Assembly (NCBI GenBank): GCA_012960465.1
Contig: DUBF01000032.1
Coordinates: forward strand, 1-36,812
Origin: Rhodospirillales bacterium
GTDB taxonomy: Bacteria > Pseudomonadota > Alphaproteobacteria > Rhodospirillales > UBA2165
Length of the DNA stretch: 36,812 nucleotides
Direction of reading: 5' to 3'
The notes beneath the pieces are model-generated. The model saw nothing but the letters and a program-made list of their open reading frames with translations. It was not told the origin of the DNA and did not search any database. This document shows, piece after piece, positions 6,830-14,863 of the stretch; positions within the stretch are counted from its first letter, which is position 1; every line of letters begins with the position of its first letter. The translations under genes and the position numbers were made by a program.

Positions 6830-7888
6830 ATGCTATTCAATAATTTTGGCCTAACCTTTTATGATAAGAAAAGGGCAACACCAGGGTTTACTCTATTTGC
6901 TCCGATTAATCATAATACCGCTTACCTTATAAATATTGATGGTAAAATAGTTCATGAATGGGAGCTACAAAAAGGTGGAAACAACCTCTCAACGCTACTT
7001 CCAAATGGCAACCTTCTTATAACGGAACTTACCGACGAGGGTCCGGCACTTCCGGCCGGTAAGTGTGGTTGGCTTAGAGAATATAGCTGGGATGGTAATA
7101 TTGTTTGGGAACACCACGATGAAAATCAACACCACGATGCGAGACGTCTACCCAATGGAAATACAGTTTATCTAGCCTGGAATAAACTTGATGATAAAAT
7201 AGCAAAAAAAATCAAAGGTGGCCGGGTAGGTACTGAATATCATCTAGATGGTGAAAGTATATTTGAAGATGTTTTAAGAGAAATAGATAGTGATGGAAAA
7301 ATTATTTGGGAGTGGCATTCGTCTGCCCTCGATATGGACAGATATACGATTTGTCCTCTATGTAAGCGCCACGAATGGGCACACGCCAATACCTGCGCCC
7401 CTCTGCCAAACGGCGATATAATGGTTAGTTACAGGGTACTAAACCTGCTAATAATTGTTGACCGCAGGACAAGTAAAGTAAAATGGGAATACCACGATCA
7501 GGATTTGGGTCATCAACATGATTCCCATATTTTAGATAATGGTAATGTTTTAGTCTTTTCTAATGGGTGGCATGGAAAGGATATTAATTTTTCTCGAATC
7601 GTAGAGTTTGATCCTAAAACTAAGGAGATAATTTGGGAATATAGAGGTAAACCTGCTCTTAGCTTTTTTAGCCCTCATATCAGTGGAATGCAGAGGCTAG
7701 ATAGCGGTAACACATTGATTTGTGAAGGCAGCAAAGGTTGCATTTTTGAAGTAACCCCCAGTGGAGATATCGTTTGGGAATATGTGTCGAATTTTTGGAC
7801 CGAAAATCCACTTCACGGTAACGTCAATTGGATATTCCGGGCTCAAAGATATGCTGCCGATAGTCCTCAAATTCAGAACAGGGCGTAG
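6830..7888 (+). CDS. Arylsulfotransferase (ASST) family protein
   Basis: A 352-residue beta-propeller protein of the arylsulfotransferase family, which moves sulfate between phenolic compounds without PAPS. The blades show as repeated G-x-I-x-W-E motifs (GNIVWE, GKIIWEW, SKVKWEY, KEIIWEY, GDIVWEY), each followed by an L(P/D)NGN turn. Clustered histidines (HHDENQHHDARRLPNG, HEWAHANTC, HQHDSHILDNGN) are where the catalytic His of this family would be expected. I chose ATG 6830 because AAAGGA lies just upstream; the frame extends back to 6656, but that stretch overlaps the OsmC pseudogene and has no ribosome site. With this start there is no signal peptide, unlike the periplasmic enterobacterial enzymes, so a cytoplasmic site or a non-sulfotransferase role is possible. 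It converges with the Rieske oxygenase gene. Confidence 0.8.
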   Translation: MLFNNFGLTFYDKKRATPGFTLFAPINHNTAYLINIDGKIVHEWELQKGGNNLSTLLPNGNLLITELTDEGPALPAGKCGWLREYSWDGNIVWEHHDENQHHDARRLPNGNTVYLAWNKLDDKIAKKIKGGRVGTEYHLDGESIFEDVLREIDSDGKIIWEWHSSALDMDRYTICPLCKRHEWAHANTCAPLPNGDIMVSYRVLNLLIIVDRRTSKVKWEYHDQDLGHQHDSHILDNGNVLVFSNGWHGKDINFSRIVEFDPKTKEIIWEYRGKPALSFFSPHISGMQRLDSGNTLICEGSKGCIFEVTPSGDIVWEYVSNFWTENPLHGNVNWIFRAQRYAADSPQIQNRA

Positions 7889-7926
7889 GTGATCCCAGTT
7901 TATTTAGCAGCTTCCCATTTTTCAAT

Positions 7927-8925
7927 TTATTCCTCAGTCATAAGCCGTCTCATTAAACGATCCGATGCTATAACACCCTTATCATGTGGAAAGGGAATGG
8001 GTTTAGCATCCGGGACGGTATCCCACATATTTTGCTGCTGCTCAATAATTGCTTTATCCTCTGAAAAAGCAAATGTATTGGCCTCATGAAGAAACGTTTC
8101 CATTTCTTCATCGTCTAAAGCAAAACATCTGACTAAACTCCAAAAGTAATTTGTTGTTTTAGAAGTTTCCGGCGTTAAGGCGTTCAATATTCGAATATCA
8201 GCTATTTTGTTCTCCGATGAAGCTTCAGCCGATTTAACCGTGGTATTAATCGAAATATAGCAAGGTGGGGTAAATATAACATGCTGACGATGATCAACGG
8301 GTTCAGTAAAACCCCCGGCGCGGGTAAAAAGTGGCGAAGATTTAATACCAGACATCTCGCGTCTTGCTACTACAGTATCGCCCACCTCCTCAATTTCTAA
8401 TGGAAATTCTGTCACATCATTAGTGGCCAGTGTTGTCTTGTGGACAAATTTGGCATGTGTCAAATCAAGCAAGTTTTCATAAACCAGGTTATAAGCACAC
8501 TTAAGATTTAAAGTTTCACCTTTTCCCGCCCACTCGGGATCATCCAAATAGTGAAAATCGGGAATTTTAGCTTCATCAGCTTTTTCTTCGTTACCCATCC
8601 AGACCCATATCCATCCCCATTTTTCAACAACAGGATAGCTTTTAACTCCGGCTTTTTTTGGCGCTCGGTCTACACCCGGTATAGCTATGCAATTACCATT
8701 TGGAGCATAAGTGAACCCGTGATAACCACAGACAATATTATCTCCTTCAAGACAACCTGCAGATAAAGGGGCAAAACGATGAATACAGCGATCATCCAAT
8801 ACAACTGGCTTACCGGATTCAGTCCGATAGAAGACTAGGGGTTCATCCAACAAAAAGCGTTGAAAAGGTTTCCTGGTTAATTCATGCGACCATGCACCCA
8901 CATACCACGAATTTCTCAAATACAT
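7927..8925 (-). CDS. Rieske non-heme iron oxygenase, VanA-like (aromatic O-demethylase type)
   Basis: The 332-residue oxygenase component of a Rieske-type system. The [2Fe-2S] ligands are C47-x-H49 and C66-x-x-H69 (DRCIHRFAPLSAGC, CGYHG). The mononuclear iron site is in NLLDLTHAKFVH: Asn151, Asp154, His157, His162; the third ligand is probably the Asp in FAFSEDKAIIEQQQ. This arrangement and length match the vanillate O-demethylase oxygenase group, which removes methyl groups from methoxylated aromatics or hydroxylates related substrates. It needs a reductase partner, and none is encoded in this window. AAGGAT lies seven bases before the ATG. The gene is divergent from an IclR regulator across 111 bases, the usual layout for an inducible catabolic enzyme. 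The true substrate cannot be read from sequence. Confidence 0.88.
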   Translation of the reverse strand: MYLRNSWYVGAWSHELTRKPFQRFLLDEPLVFYRTESGKPVVLDDRCIHRFAPLSAGCLEGDNIVCGYHGFTYAPNGNCIAIPGVDRAPKKAGVKSYPVVEKWGWIWVWMGNEEKADEAKIPDFHYLDDPEWAGKGETLNLKCAYNLVYENLLDLTHAKFVHKTTLATNDVTEFPLEIEEVGDTVVARREMSGIKSSPLFTRAGGFTEPVDHRQHVIFTPPCYISINTTVKSAEASSENKIADIRILNALTPETSKTTNYFWSLVRCFALDDEEMETFLHEANTFAFSEDKAIIEQQQNMWDTVPDAKPIPFPHDKGVIASDRLMRRLMTEE

Positions 8926-9036
8926 TTTTTATCCTTATATAAATCCGGCTTCGGAACAGAGCGTATTGGAACTTTTATTAAAAATTAAATTGCATTAAAG
9001 TCTTCACATTGAAAACAAGAACGGCCATAAAGTCAA
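8926..9036. promoter_or_regulatory. Divergent promoter/operator region between Rieske oxygenase and IclR genes
   Basis: This 111-base gap must hold both promoters and probably the IclR operator. I see an inverted repeat TCCG-gctt-CGGA at 8944-8955 and a GGAAC direct repeat at 8953-8957 and 8968-8972. Either could be part of an operator, but both are short. Confidence 0.4.
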
Positions 9037-9855
9037 ATGTTAGGAAATAATAAATCGCAACCGAAAACCATTCGCGCATTAGAGCGTGGGCTCGATATAA
9101 TGCAAATTTTACAGCAAAAGGGTTCGGCAACACTGAATGAAATATACCAAATATCAGGTTTGCCGCGTCCTACTATCTTGCGAATATTGAGAACGCTAAA
9201 GGGTGCAGGCTGGGTGCGCCGAGGGTTAGATGATGGCCTCTACCGTAATAGCTTTAAAATTGAGGGCATGGTCGATGGCCTTGACGATACCGATAGACTA
9301 GCGGAAATATCGGCTCCATACTTAGATGGGCTTTGCCAGAAAGCATCTTGGCCTTCAGATCTAGCCATACTTAACTCAGGCGGCTTGTATATGGAACTAA
9401 AGGAGACGAGCCGCTCACTTACTCCCTTTTTTCTTAACCGAGACAGTATCGGGCATAAGATCAACTTACCCCTCTCTGCAGTAGGACGCGCCTATCTTGC
9501 ATTCTGTGCTACGAATGAATGCACGACAATTTTGTCTCGGCTAAGAAAATCACGAAATATTGCTAATAAACTTATTCATGATGAAAAAAAATTCTCTGCC
9601 GATTTGGAAGAAATTCGCCGGGTCGGCTATGCTACCCGCGAGCCCTCCTTTGGGGGAGGTCAGAAACCCCTTAGATCTGAATTTGATGACGGTTTGGAGG
9701 CCGTCGCTGTTCCAATTCGGTTAAACGAGAAAATATTAGGCTGTATTTCGTTGGTCTGGGTCAGAAATGCCATCTCAATTCAAAGCATCGTCAGCGAATA
9801 TTTACTAGATCTCCAAAACACTGCTATGGATATAAGCAACCAATTTAAGAAATAG
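9037..9855 (+). CDS. IclR-family transcriptional regulator
   Basis: A 272-residue DNA-binding regulator. Residues ~12-72 form the winged helix-turn-helix (IRALERGLDIMQIL ... ATLNEIYQISGLPRPTILRIL). The rest is the IclR effector domain, with the typical LPLSAVGRAYLAF and the late SEFDDGLEAVAVPI stretch. IclR proteins commonly control aromatic and small-acid catabolism. Its divergent position next to the VanA-like oxygenase makes that gene the most likely target, with an aromatic compound or a breakdown product as effector. There is no strong Shine-Dalgarno before the ATG, so the exact start is a little uncertain. Confidence 0.88.
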   Translation: MLGNNKSQPKTIRALERGLDIMQILQQKGSATLNEIYQISGLPRPTILRILRTLKGAGWVRRGLDDGLYRNSFKIEGMVDGLDDTDRLAEISAPYLDGLCQKASWPSDLAILNSGGLYMELKETSRSLTPFFLNRDSIGHKINLPLSAVGRAYLAFCATNECTTILSRLRKSRNIANKLIHDEKKFSADLEEIRRVGYATREPSFGGGQKPLRSEFDDGLEAVAVPIRLNEKILGCISLVWVRNAISIQSIVSEYLLDLQNTAMDISNQFKK

Positions 9856-10062
9856 CTGGGTTCTTTAACCAAATCCTGGGGAAAATACTATCTCCTAGTT
9901 ACAATATTCCCTGGATATTAACATTCAAAACTTCTTTTTTCTATCTTCGCTGCAGAATCATAAAACAAAAATACATAACAAGTCTTATACAAATTCTAAT
10001 TTAACGCTAATTTTGATTGTTGAAGGCAGTTGTGAACACTATCATTACATTATATTTAATTC

Positions 10063-10070
10063 AAAGGAGG
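10063..10070 (+). promoter_or_regulatory. Strong Shine-Dalgarno ahead of an ATC codon
   Basis: AAAGGAGG is a near-perfect anti-16S match followed by eight bases and then ATC at 10079-10081, in frame with the glycosyltransferase. No ATG, GTG or TTG lies at a usable distance. It points to the true start being ATC, or a former ATG that has mutated or been misread. Confidence 0.6.
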
Positions 10071-10078
10071 AAACTCTT

Positions 10079-10795
10079 ATCCAACGTTACGCTCTTGTTT
10101 GCCCAACCAGAGGCAGGCCGAACCGGATAAAACAATTTATTGAAAGCGCTTTAATCACAGCCGCACATCCAAAGCGCATTGAAATATTATTGTACATTGA
10201 TGACGATGATCCAGAGTTTAAATATTATGAGGCTAGTATAACTAATCTCGAAAAAAAATTCAGTTGCAGCTTGATTTCAATAACACTCGGTCCTTCTGTT
10301 GGAGTTCCGAGAGCAGCTAATATTCTATTTCAAAAATCAACTGCGGATGTCTTCCTGGTATCAAATGACGATCAAGTGTTTATCGATTACGGTTGGGATG
10401 CACGACTTGATAAGGAAATTATTAAATTTCCTGATAACATATTCTGCATATGGTTTAACGATAAATGGGAATCAAAAAATTTTTGCACCTTCCCCATAAT
10501 AAGCCGTAAATGGATAGAGACCTTAGGTTATTTGCAATTCCCTTTTTTTGAACACTTCTTTACCGATGCTTGGATATGGATGCTCGCTAAAGCTATTGGA
10601 CGCGATCACTATATTGATGACATCATCATCGAACACCGTCATTGGAAAACTGGAAAATCAGAGAAAGATGCAACTTATGAGAAACATCTAACGACAGAAA
10701 GCAAGTCAAGGTATACTCGAGATAGGTCTGTGATTGATAAATTTGAACGTTATTTCCATGCGGATGTTGGGGCCTTAAAGGAGGTTATGGATTAA
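10079..10795 (+). CDS. Glycosyltransferase-like protein (GT-A fold, GT2-like)
   Basis: About 238 residues resembling a nucleotide-sugar glycosyltransferase. It begins with YALVCPTRGRPNRIKQFI, the usual first strand and helix of GT-A enzymes. A cluster YIDDDD at the end of a strand and FLVSNDDQVF further on look like nucleotide-sugar and metal sites. The C-terminal part (FTDAWIWMLAKAIG, IEHRHW) is rich in aromatic residues and histidines. I place the start at ATC 10079 because of the strong Shine-Dalgarno at 10063-10070 and because the recognisable fold starts there. The frame is also open from a TTG at 10013, which would add 22 residues without a ribosome site. It stands alone on the plus strand and converges with a GT61 gene. 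The sugar and acceptor are unknown. Confidence 0.65.
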   Translation: MQRYALVCPTRGRPNRIKQFIESALITAAHPKRIEILLYIDDDDPEFKYYEASITNLEKKFSCSLISITLGPSVGVPRAANILFQKSTADVFLVSNDDQVFIDYGWDARLDKEIIKFPDNIFCIWFNDKWESKNFCTFPIISRKWIETLGYLQFPFFEHFFTDAWIWMLAKAIGRDHYIDDIIIEHRHWKTGKSEKDATYEKHLTTESKSRYTRDRSVIDKFERYFHADVGALKEVMD

Positions 10796-10866
10796 GTATT
10801 TAAAATGAAAAAAATATAATTACTGTTACAATATCACTTGGTTAGAAGAGCAAACAATCTCATAAA

Positions 10867-12054
10867 TCAAGTGTCTGATCTGGAAGCCAAATTGTTGGTT
10901 GCCATTTCAATCGCCAATTCAATTTTGGGCAACGAAACAGAGTAATCATGGCGTTCCGTCTCACCATCGCCAATTACAAACATATAATTTTGCCCGCACA
11001 AATTCGAGGAATAGTAATAACATCGGTTGATAAAAGTATCAGGTTGAATCTCAATCAATGTTGCAGACATCGGAGCAAAAATATGGTTGGTCATTCCGGA
11101 TCCACTGGGGCCACAAATAATCTCAGCCTCATTAAATAGTCTGATTTGATCTACAAACGACAACGTGCCCGGCATAACGACTTCAAAATTATAGGATTGG
11201 AGAAAATCAACAACTATTTTCTCATTTGAAATATTACGGGTTCCTACATCTCCTCTTGAGACATACAAACGCCGCTCACCTACTTCTTTTTGCTTAATAC
11301 CATACGCTGTAAAAAATTTCTCTCTTAGCCAATCCATTTGCCGCCGAGAGTGGCCTCCTGGAGCCAAAAAGGTTGGAACAAAAAGACGTTCAAACAACCA
11401 GTTTGATCCATCATAAGGAAGCAACCGATCTTCACTCACACCCAAAGCATCCAATGAAGCCAGTTGAAAATCTGACAAATCTCCTGGCACTACAACTGGA
11501 TAATTTTTTAATTCGGGAAAATGATCTAAAACCCATAATCTAGAAATATCCTCGATAAGCCAATGATGATAAATCCAAGACCATGGTCCCAGCATAAGGA
11601 TAGCAGGGCTTTCAATTGTCTGCGTTGACCCGCTTTTGAGGAGACCGGCCGATAATATTGTTTGCACTTCACGAAGAGGGATTTTTACCATCTCCTGATT
11701 ATGGTAACTCTCCGCAATTAAACGATGGTGGCCGTCAAACAGCAATCCGTGCGGTGTAGCCAGAGACACATCTGTTAGAGCCGCTATACCTACTGGACCA
11801 GCTTTATGCACCAAATCGTATAAATGTGGTATTGGGGAATTCAAAAATAAAGGGGCATCAGGATTAGATGATAAATTTAATGGTGGATTACAATCAAACC
11901 GAACCTCAGGCAACAATTCAGTCCACATGTTTAGACCGTCTTTTGGCAATAGGCTATGATAGTCTTCCGAGGTTTCACAAAATAGACTAAATGAGATAAT
12001 ATCCAAGAGACTGCCTAATTCCATATGAGATAGCATATTTGGCGATTTTACCAA
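10867..12054 (-). CDS. Glycosyltransferase family 61 (DUF563) protein
   Basis: A 395-residue putative glycosyltransferase. The DUF563 hallmarks are YHHWLIEDISRLWVL in the first half, then RRLYVSRGDVGTRNISNE, then a late stretch from FNEAEIICGPSGSGMTNHIF to ATLIEIQ, which forms the donor-site region. No signal peptide or membrane segment is evident. The frame opens at a TTG (12054); ATGs at 12036 and 12024 are alternatives and none has a clear Shine-Dalgarno. It is divergent from a TPR-OGT-like gene, with only 53 bases between them, so their promoters must overlap. In bacteria GT61 proteins are found in capsule, lipopolysaccharide and protein-glycan clusters; the role here is inferred from neighbours only. 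Confidence 0.85.
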   Translation of the reverse strand: MVKSPNMLSHMELGSLLDIISFSLFCETSEDYHSLLPKDGLNMWTELLPEVRFDCNPPLNLSSNPDAPLFLNSPIPHLYDLVHKAGPVGIAALTDVSLATPHGLLFDGHHRLIAESYHNQEMVKIPLREVQTILSAGLLKSGSTQTIESPAILMLGPWSWIYHHWLIEDISRLWVLDHFPELKNYPVVVPGDLSDFQLASLDALGVSEDRLLPYDGSNWLFERLFVPTFLAPGGHSRRQMDWLREKFFTAYGIKQKEVGERRLYVSRGDVGTRNISNEKIVVDFLQSYNFEVVMPGTLSFVDQIRLFNEAEIICGPSGSGMTNHIFAPMSATLIEIQPDTFINRCYYYSSNLCGQNYMFVIGDGETERHDYSVSLPKIELAIEMATNNLASRSDT

Positions 12055-12107
12055 GAATGCTATACTATTTTTATTTAATAACCTTCAATAGATAGCTGAT
12101 CTAAAGC

Positions 12108-13907
12108 ATGAATTCCACTACTGAAAAATTCTTAAAAACTGCCATTGAACAGCAGTTATCTGGTAACACAGATGTGGCATCTGAGTTATATAATAAAGTT
12201 CTGTTAGCAAGTCCTGATAATGTAACTGCTTTGGTTAACCAAAGCGCTATTTTTATGGATCTTCAAAATTTTATAGATGCCGCATACTTGCTCGAGCGGG
12301 CATTAAAGATTTCACCAGAAGACATAGAAGCGATCAATAATTATGGAAACTCCCTAGTAGAATTAGGTCAATCAAATAAAGCGATCGAACAATTTCAATT
12401 TGCCCATAAACTTGCGCCAGATAATAGCACCATCTCTAGTAATTTAGGACGCGCTTTGCTCCGAAGGGGCGACTACAAAACGGCAATTAAAATATTCGAA
12501 TCCGCTATCCAATATAATACAAATAACGCAGGGCTTAGGTTTATTAATGCGCTGGCATTACCCACAATTCCGGAAAATTTAAGCCAATTAAAAGAAGCAA
12601 GAAAGCGGCAATCCTCGCTGATTCGTGCTCTTCTTAAAAATAATGTTCAACTGACCGATCCACTCACCGAGGTTGGCATGACAAATTTCATAGCAGCATA
12701 TCAAGGACACGACGATCGTGAAATTCAAGAACAACTCGCCACCTGTTATCGTACTGCTTGTCCCGAACTAAATTATATAGCCCCCCATATTGGTCAACAA
12801 CGTAAACATGAAAAAATTAGGGTAGGTTTTGTTTCAGCACACCTCGGGAGCCACACAATCGGTAAGCTCAACCATACTCTAATAACAGGCTTGAATAAAA
12901 ATAAATTTGAATTATTTCTATTTTGTCTCGGAATGAACAAACGCAGAAAAGATCAAATTACTGACAAATTTGCGCGCAATGTTGATAAAATATTTTTCCC
13001 GGATCCAACGCTCGCTCATATGCGTTCTACCATAGCCGAAGCAGCGCTCGATATCATATATTATCCCGATATAGGAATGGAACCACTCTCTTATTTTCTA
13101 GGGTTTTCCCGCTTAGCCAACGTACAATGCGTTACCTGGGGGCACCCTATAAGTACGGGAATTTCGACAATCGATTATTTTATTTCAAGTGAGACAACCG
13201 AAACCAAAACAAGTGATACCCATTATACAGAAAAACTATTGTGTCTAAAATGCTTCTCAACAGATTACGCAAAGCCTAATTTACCTATTTTAAAAAAATC
13301 GCGAGAAGACTTTAAACTTAAAGTTGGAACTAATCTCTATGTATGCCCTCAAAGTCTATTCAAATTTCACCCAGATTTCGATAAGATTTTAGGCGGAATT
13401 CTCCGAGCCGACCCCAATGGTGAGATTATTTTACTAGAAGGCCAACACCAAGAATGGGCCATCAAATTAAAAGCTCGATTCGAAAAAAAAATACCAGATG
13501 TAATCGCTCGTATTAATTTTCTACCTCGATTAAGCGGTTCGGATTTTCTTCAATGTATTGCACTTGCGGACGTCATACTCGATACACCACATTTTTGTGG
13601 TGGCAACACAAGTTATGAAGCATTTTCACTTGGGAAAATTGTAGTGACTTTACCAAGTAAGTTTCTTCGTGGACGGCTTACCCTGGGTCTATATCGTCAA
13701 ATGGGCATAGATACACTGATTGCAAAAACACCCGAAGAATATATTAAAATAGCCGTTAAATATGGGGACAATAAAGACGCCCGAGCTTTAGTTGAAGAAC
13801 GTATCCATAACGCCCAAAAAACTATATTTGATACCAAGTCTGCAATCAAAGCTCATGAGAAATTTTTTTGTGAAGTAATTGAATCTGTCAGCCATTTAGC
13901 GCCCTAA
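12108..13907 (+). CDS. TPR protein with OGT-like glycosyltransferase domain (second copy)
   Basis: A 599-residue relative of SPINDLY/OGT proteins. Residues ~5-140 hold about four TPR repeats, fewer than in the other two TPR-glycosyltransferases here. The catalytic half opens with KIRVGFVSAHLGSHTIGKL, where His249 is at the conserved position, and shows VTWGHPISTGISTIDYFI (342-359). The nucleotide-sugar site region (408-532) contains YVCPQSLFKFHPDFD, LDTPHFCGGNTSYEAF and PSKFLRGRLTLGLY. Those C-terminal signatures are well kept, so the enzyme is probably active, perhaps on proteins. It is distinct in sequence from the copy at 3522-5501, so it is not a recent duplicate. The transporter gene 35 bases downstream may be co-transcribed. 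Confidence 0.87.
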   Translation: MNSTTEKFLKTAIEQQLSGNTDVASELYNKVLLASPDNVTALVNQSAIFMDLQNFIDAAYLLERALKISPEDIEAINNYGNSLVELGQSNKAIEQFQFAHKLAPDNSTISSNLGRALLRRGDYKTAIKIFESAIQYNTNNAGLRFINALALPTIPENLSQLKEARKRQSSLIRALLKNNVQLTDPLTEVGMTNFIAAYQGHDDREIQEQLATCYRTACPELNYIAPHIGQQRKHEKIRVGFVSAHLGSHTIGKLNHTLITGLNKNKFELFLFCLGMNKRRKDQITDKFARNVDKIFFPDPTLAHMRSTIAEAALDIIYYPDIGMEPLSYFLGFSRLANVQCVTWGHPISTGISTIDYFISSETTETKTSDTHYTEKLLCLKCFSTDYAKPNLPILKKSREDFKLKVGTNLYVCPQSLFKFHPDFDKILGGILRADPNGEIILLEGQHQEWAIKLKARFEKKIPDVIARINFLPRLSGSDFLQCIALADVILDTPHFCGGNTSYEAFSLGKIVVTLPSKFLRGRLTLGLYRQMGIDTLIAKTPEEYIKIAVKYGDNKDARALVEERIHNAQKTIFDTKSAIKAHEKFFCEVIESVSHLAP

Positions 13908-13942
13908 TAAAATCCTGAAAATCTATAAAGGAATATAATTGT

Positions 13943-14863
13943 TTGAAAGATCCTGAGCACGCCCCAAAAATTAGTATAGCTTTAGCCTATTTGATGGCTA
14001 CCGGAACAGTCCTGGGATGGGCAATCGGTATAGTCATTGGTCGCGGAATTCACGACTCCACACCGCCAATCGGCCTATCTTTTTGGCGATGGTTTATCCC
14101 AGCTATATGTCTTACTCCTTGGGTAATCCCAAAACTAAAACACGAAGGCAGAATTTTGCTTAATGCTTGGAAACCTATTTGTGCAATGGGGATTTTTATG
14201 GTCGGATCCAGCACTCTTTCATTGCTTTCTGTGAATTACACTACAGCTACAAACGCATCACTCGTTAATGCTGGACAGCCATTAACTACGGCAGTTATTG
14301 CCTGGATCATCTACAGAGATCAACTAACTTTGATTCAGACCTTAGGGATTATAGCTGGCGCGATAGGAATTATTACGATGATATCACGTGCAGATCTTCT
14401 GGTTCTTCAATCACTTGAGTTCAACGGAGGTGATTTGATAATGTTATTTGCCATCATTGGATTTGGATCCTATGCCAATACACTTAGAACTATACCTCGC
14501 AATCTCAGTCTTACCGTATTGATATTTGCTGTTTGCGTCGCTGGCTGTATTGAATTACTACCTTTTTATATCTATGAGAGTTTTACCTACATGACGATGC
14601 CAACAAATTGGATAACCGTCATGTGGGTTACTATATTAGCACTTATAACAACGCTAATTCCAACCTATTTGTGGAATACAGCCGTTTCGGTTGTCGGCGT
14701 TAATCGCTCAGCAATATTTGTTAATTTAATTCCAGTTTTTGGTGCGGCGCTTGCCATAACATTTTTAAATGAACAAATCTTTCTTTATCATATTTTAGGC
14801 GCGAGTTTGATTTGTATTGGGATTTTTCTGGTAATAAGGGGTCACGAGTCAAAATCTTCTTGA
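13943..14863 (+). CDS. EamA/DMT-family transporter
   Basis: A 306-residue inner-membrane protein with about ten hydrophobic segments in two EamA repeats. The typical end of the first repeat, TTATNASLVNAGQPLTTAVI, leads into the helix IQTLGIIAGAIGIITMI; the second ends with FVNLIPVFGAALAITFL and ILGASLICIGIFLVI. The family exports amino acids, nucleobases, drugs or other metabolites, and the substrate cannot be predicted. The start is a TTG at 13943, with AAAGGA about ten bases upstream; no better ATG precedes the first helix. The last 22 bases overlap the end of the convergent TPR-GT9 gene. Confidence 0.85.
   Translation: MKDPEHAPKISIALAYLMATGTVLGWAIGIVIGRGIHDSTPPIGLSFWRWFIPAICLTPWVIPKLKHEGRILLNAWKPICAMGIFMVGSSTLSLLSVNYTTATNASLVNAGQPLTTAVIAWIIYRDQLTLIQTLGIIAGAIGIITMISRADLLVLQSLEFNGGDLIMLFAIIGFGSYANTLRTIPRNLSLTVLIFAVCVAGCIELLPFYIYESFTYMTMPTNWITVMWVTILALITTLIPTYLWNTAVSVVGVNRSAIFVNLIPVFGAALAITFLNEQIFLYHILGASLICIGIFLVIRGHESKSS

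Noticed and set aside
7889-8089. Plus-strand 66-codon frame after the arylsulfotransferase
   Set aside because: It is antisense to the C-terminus of the Rieske oxygenase and has no start signal.
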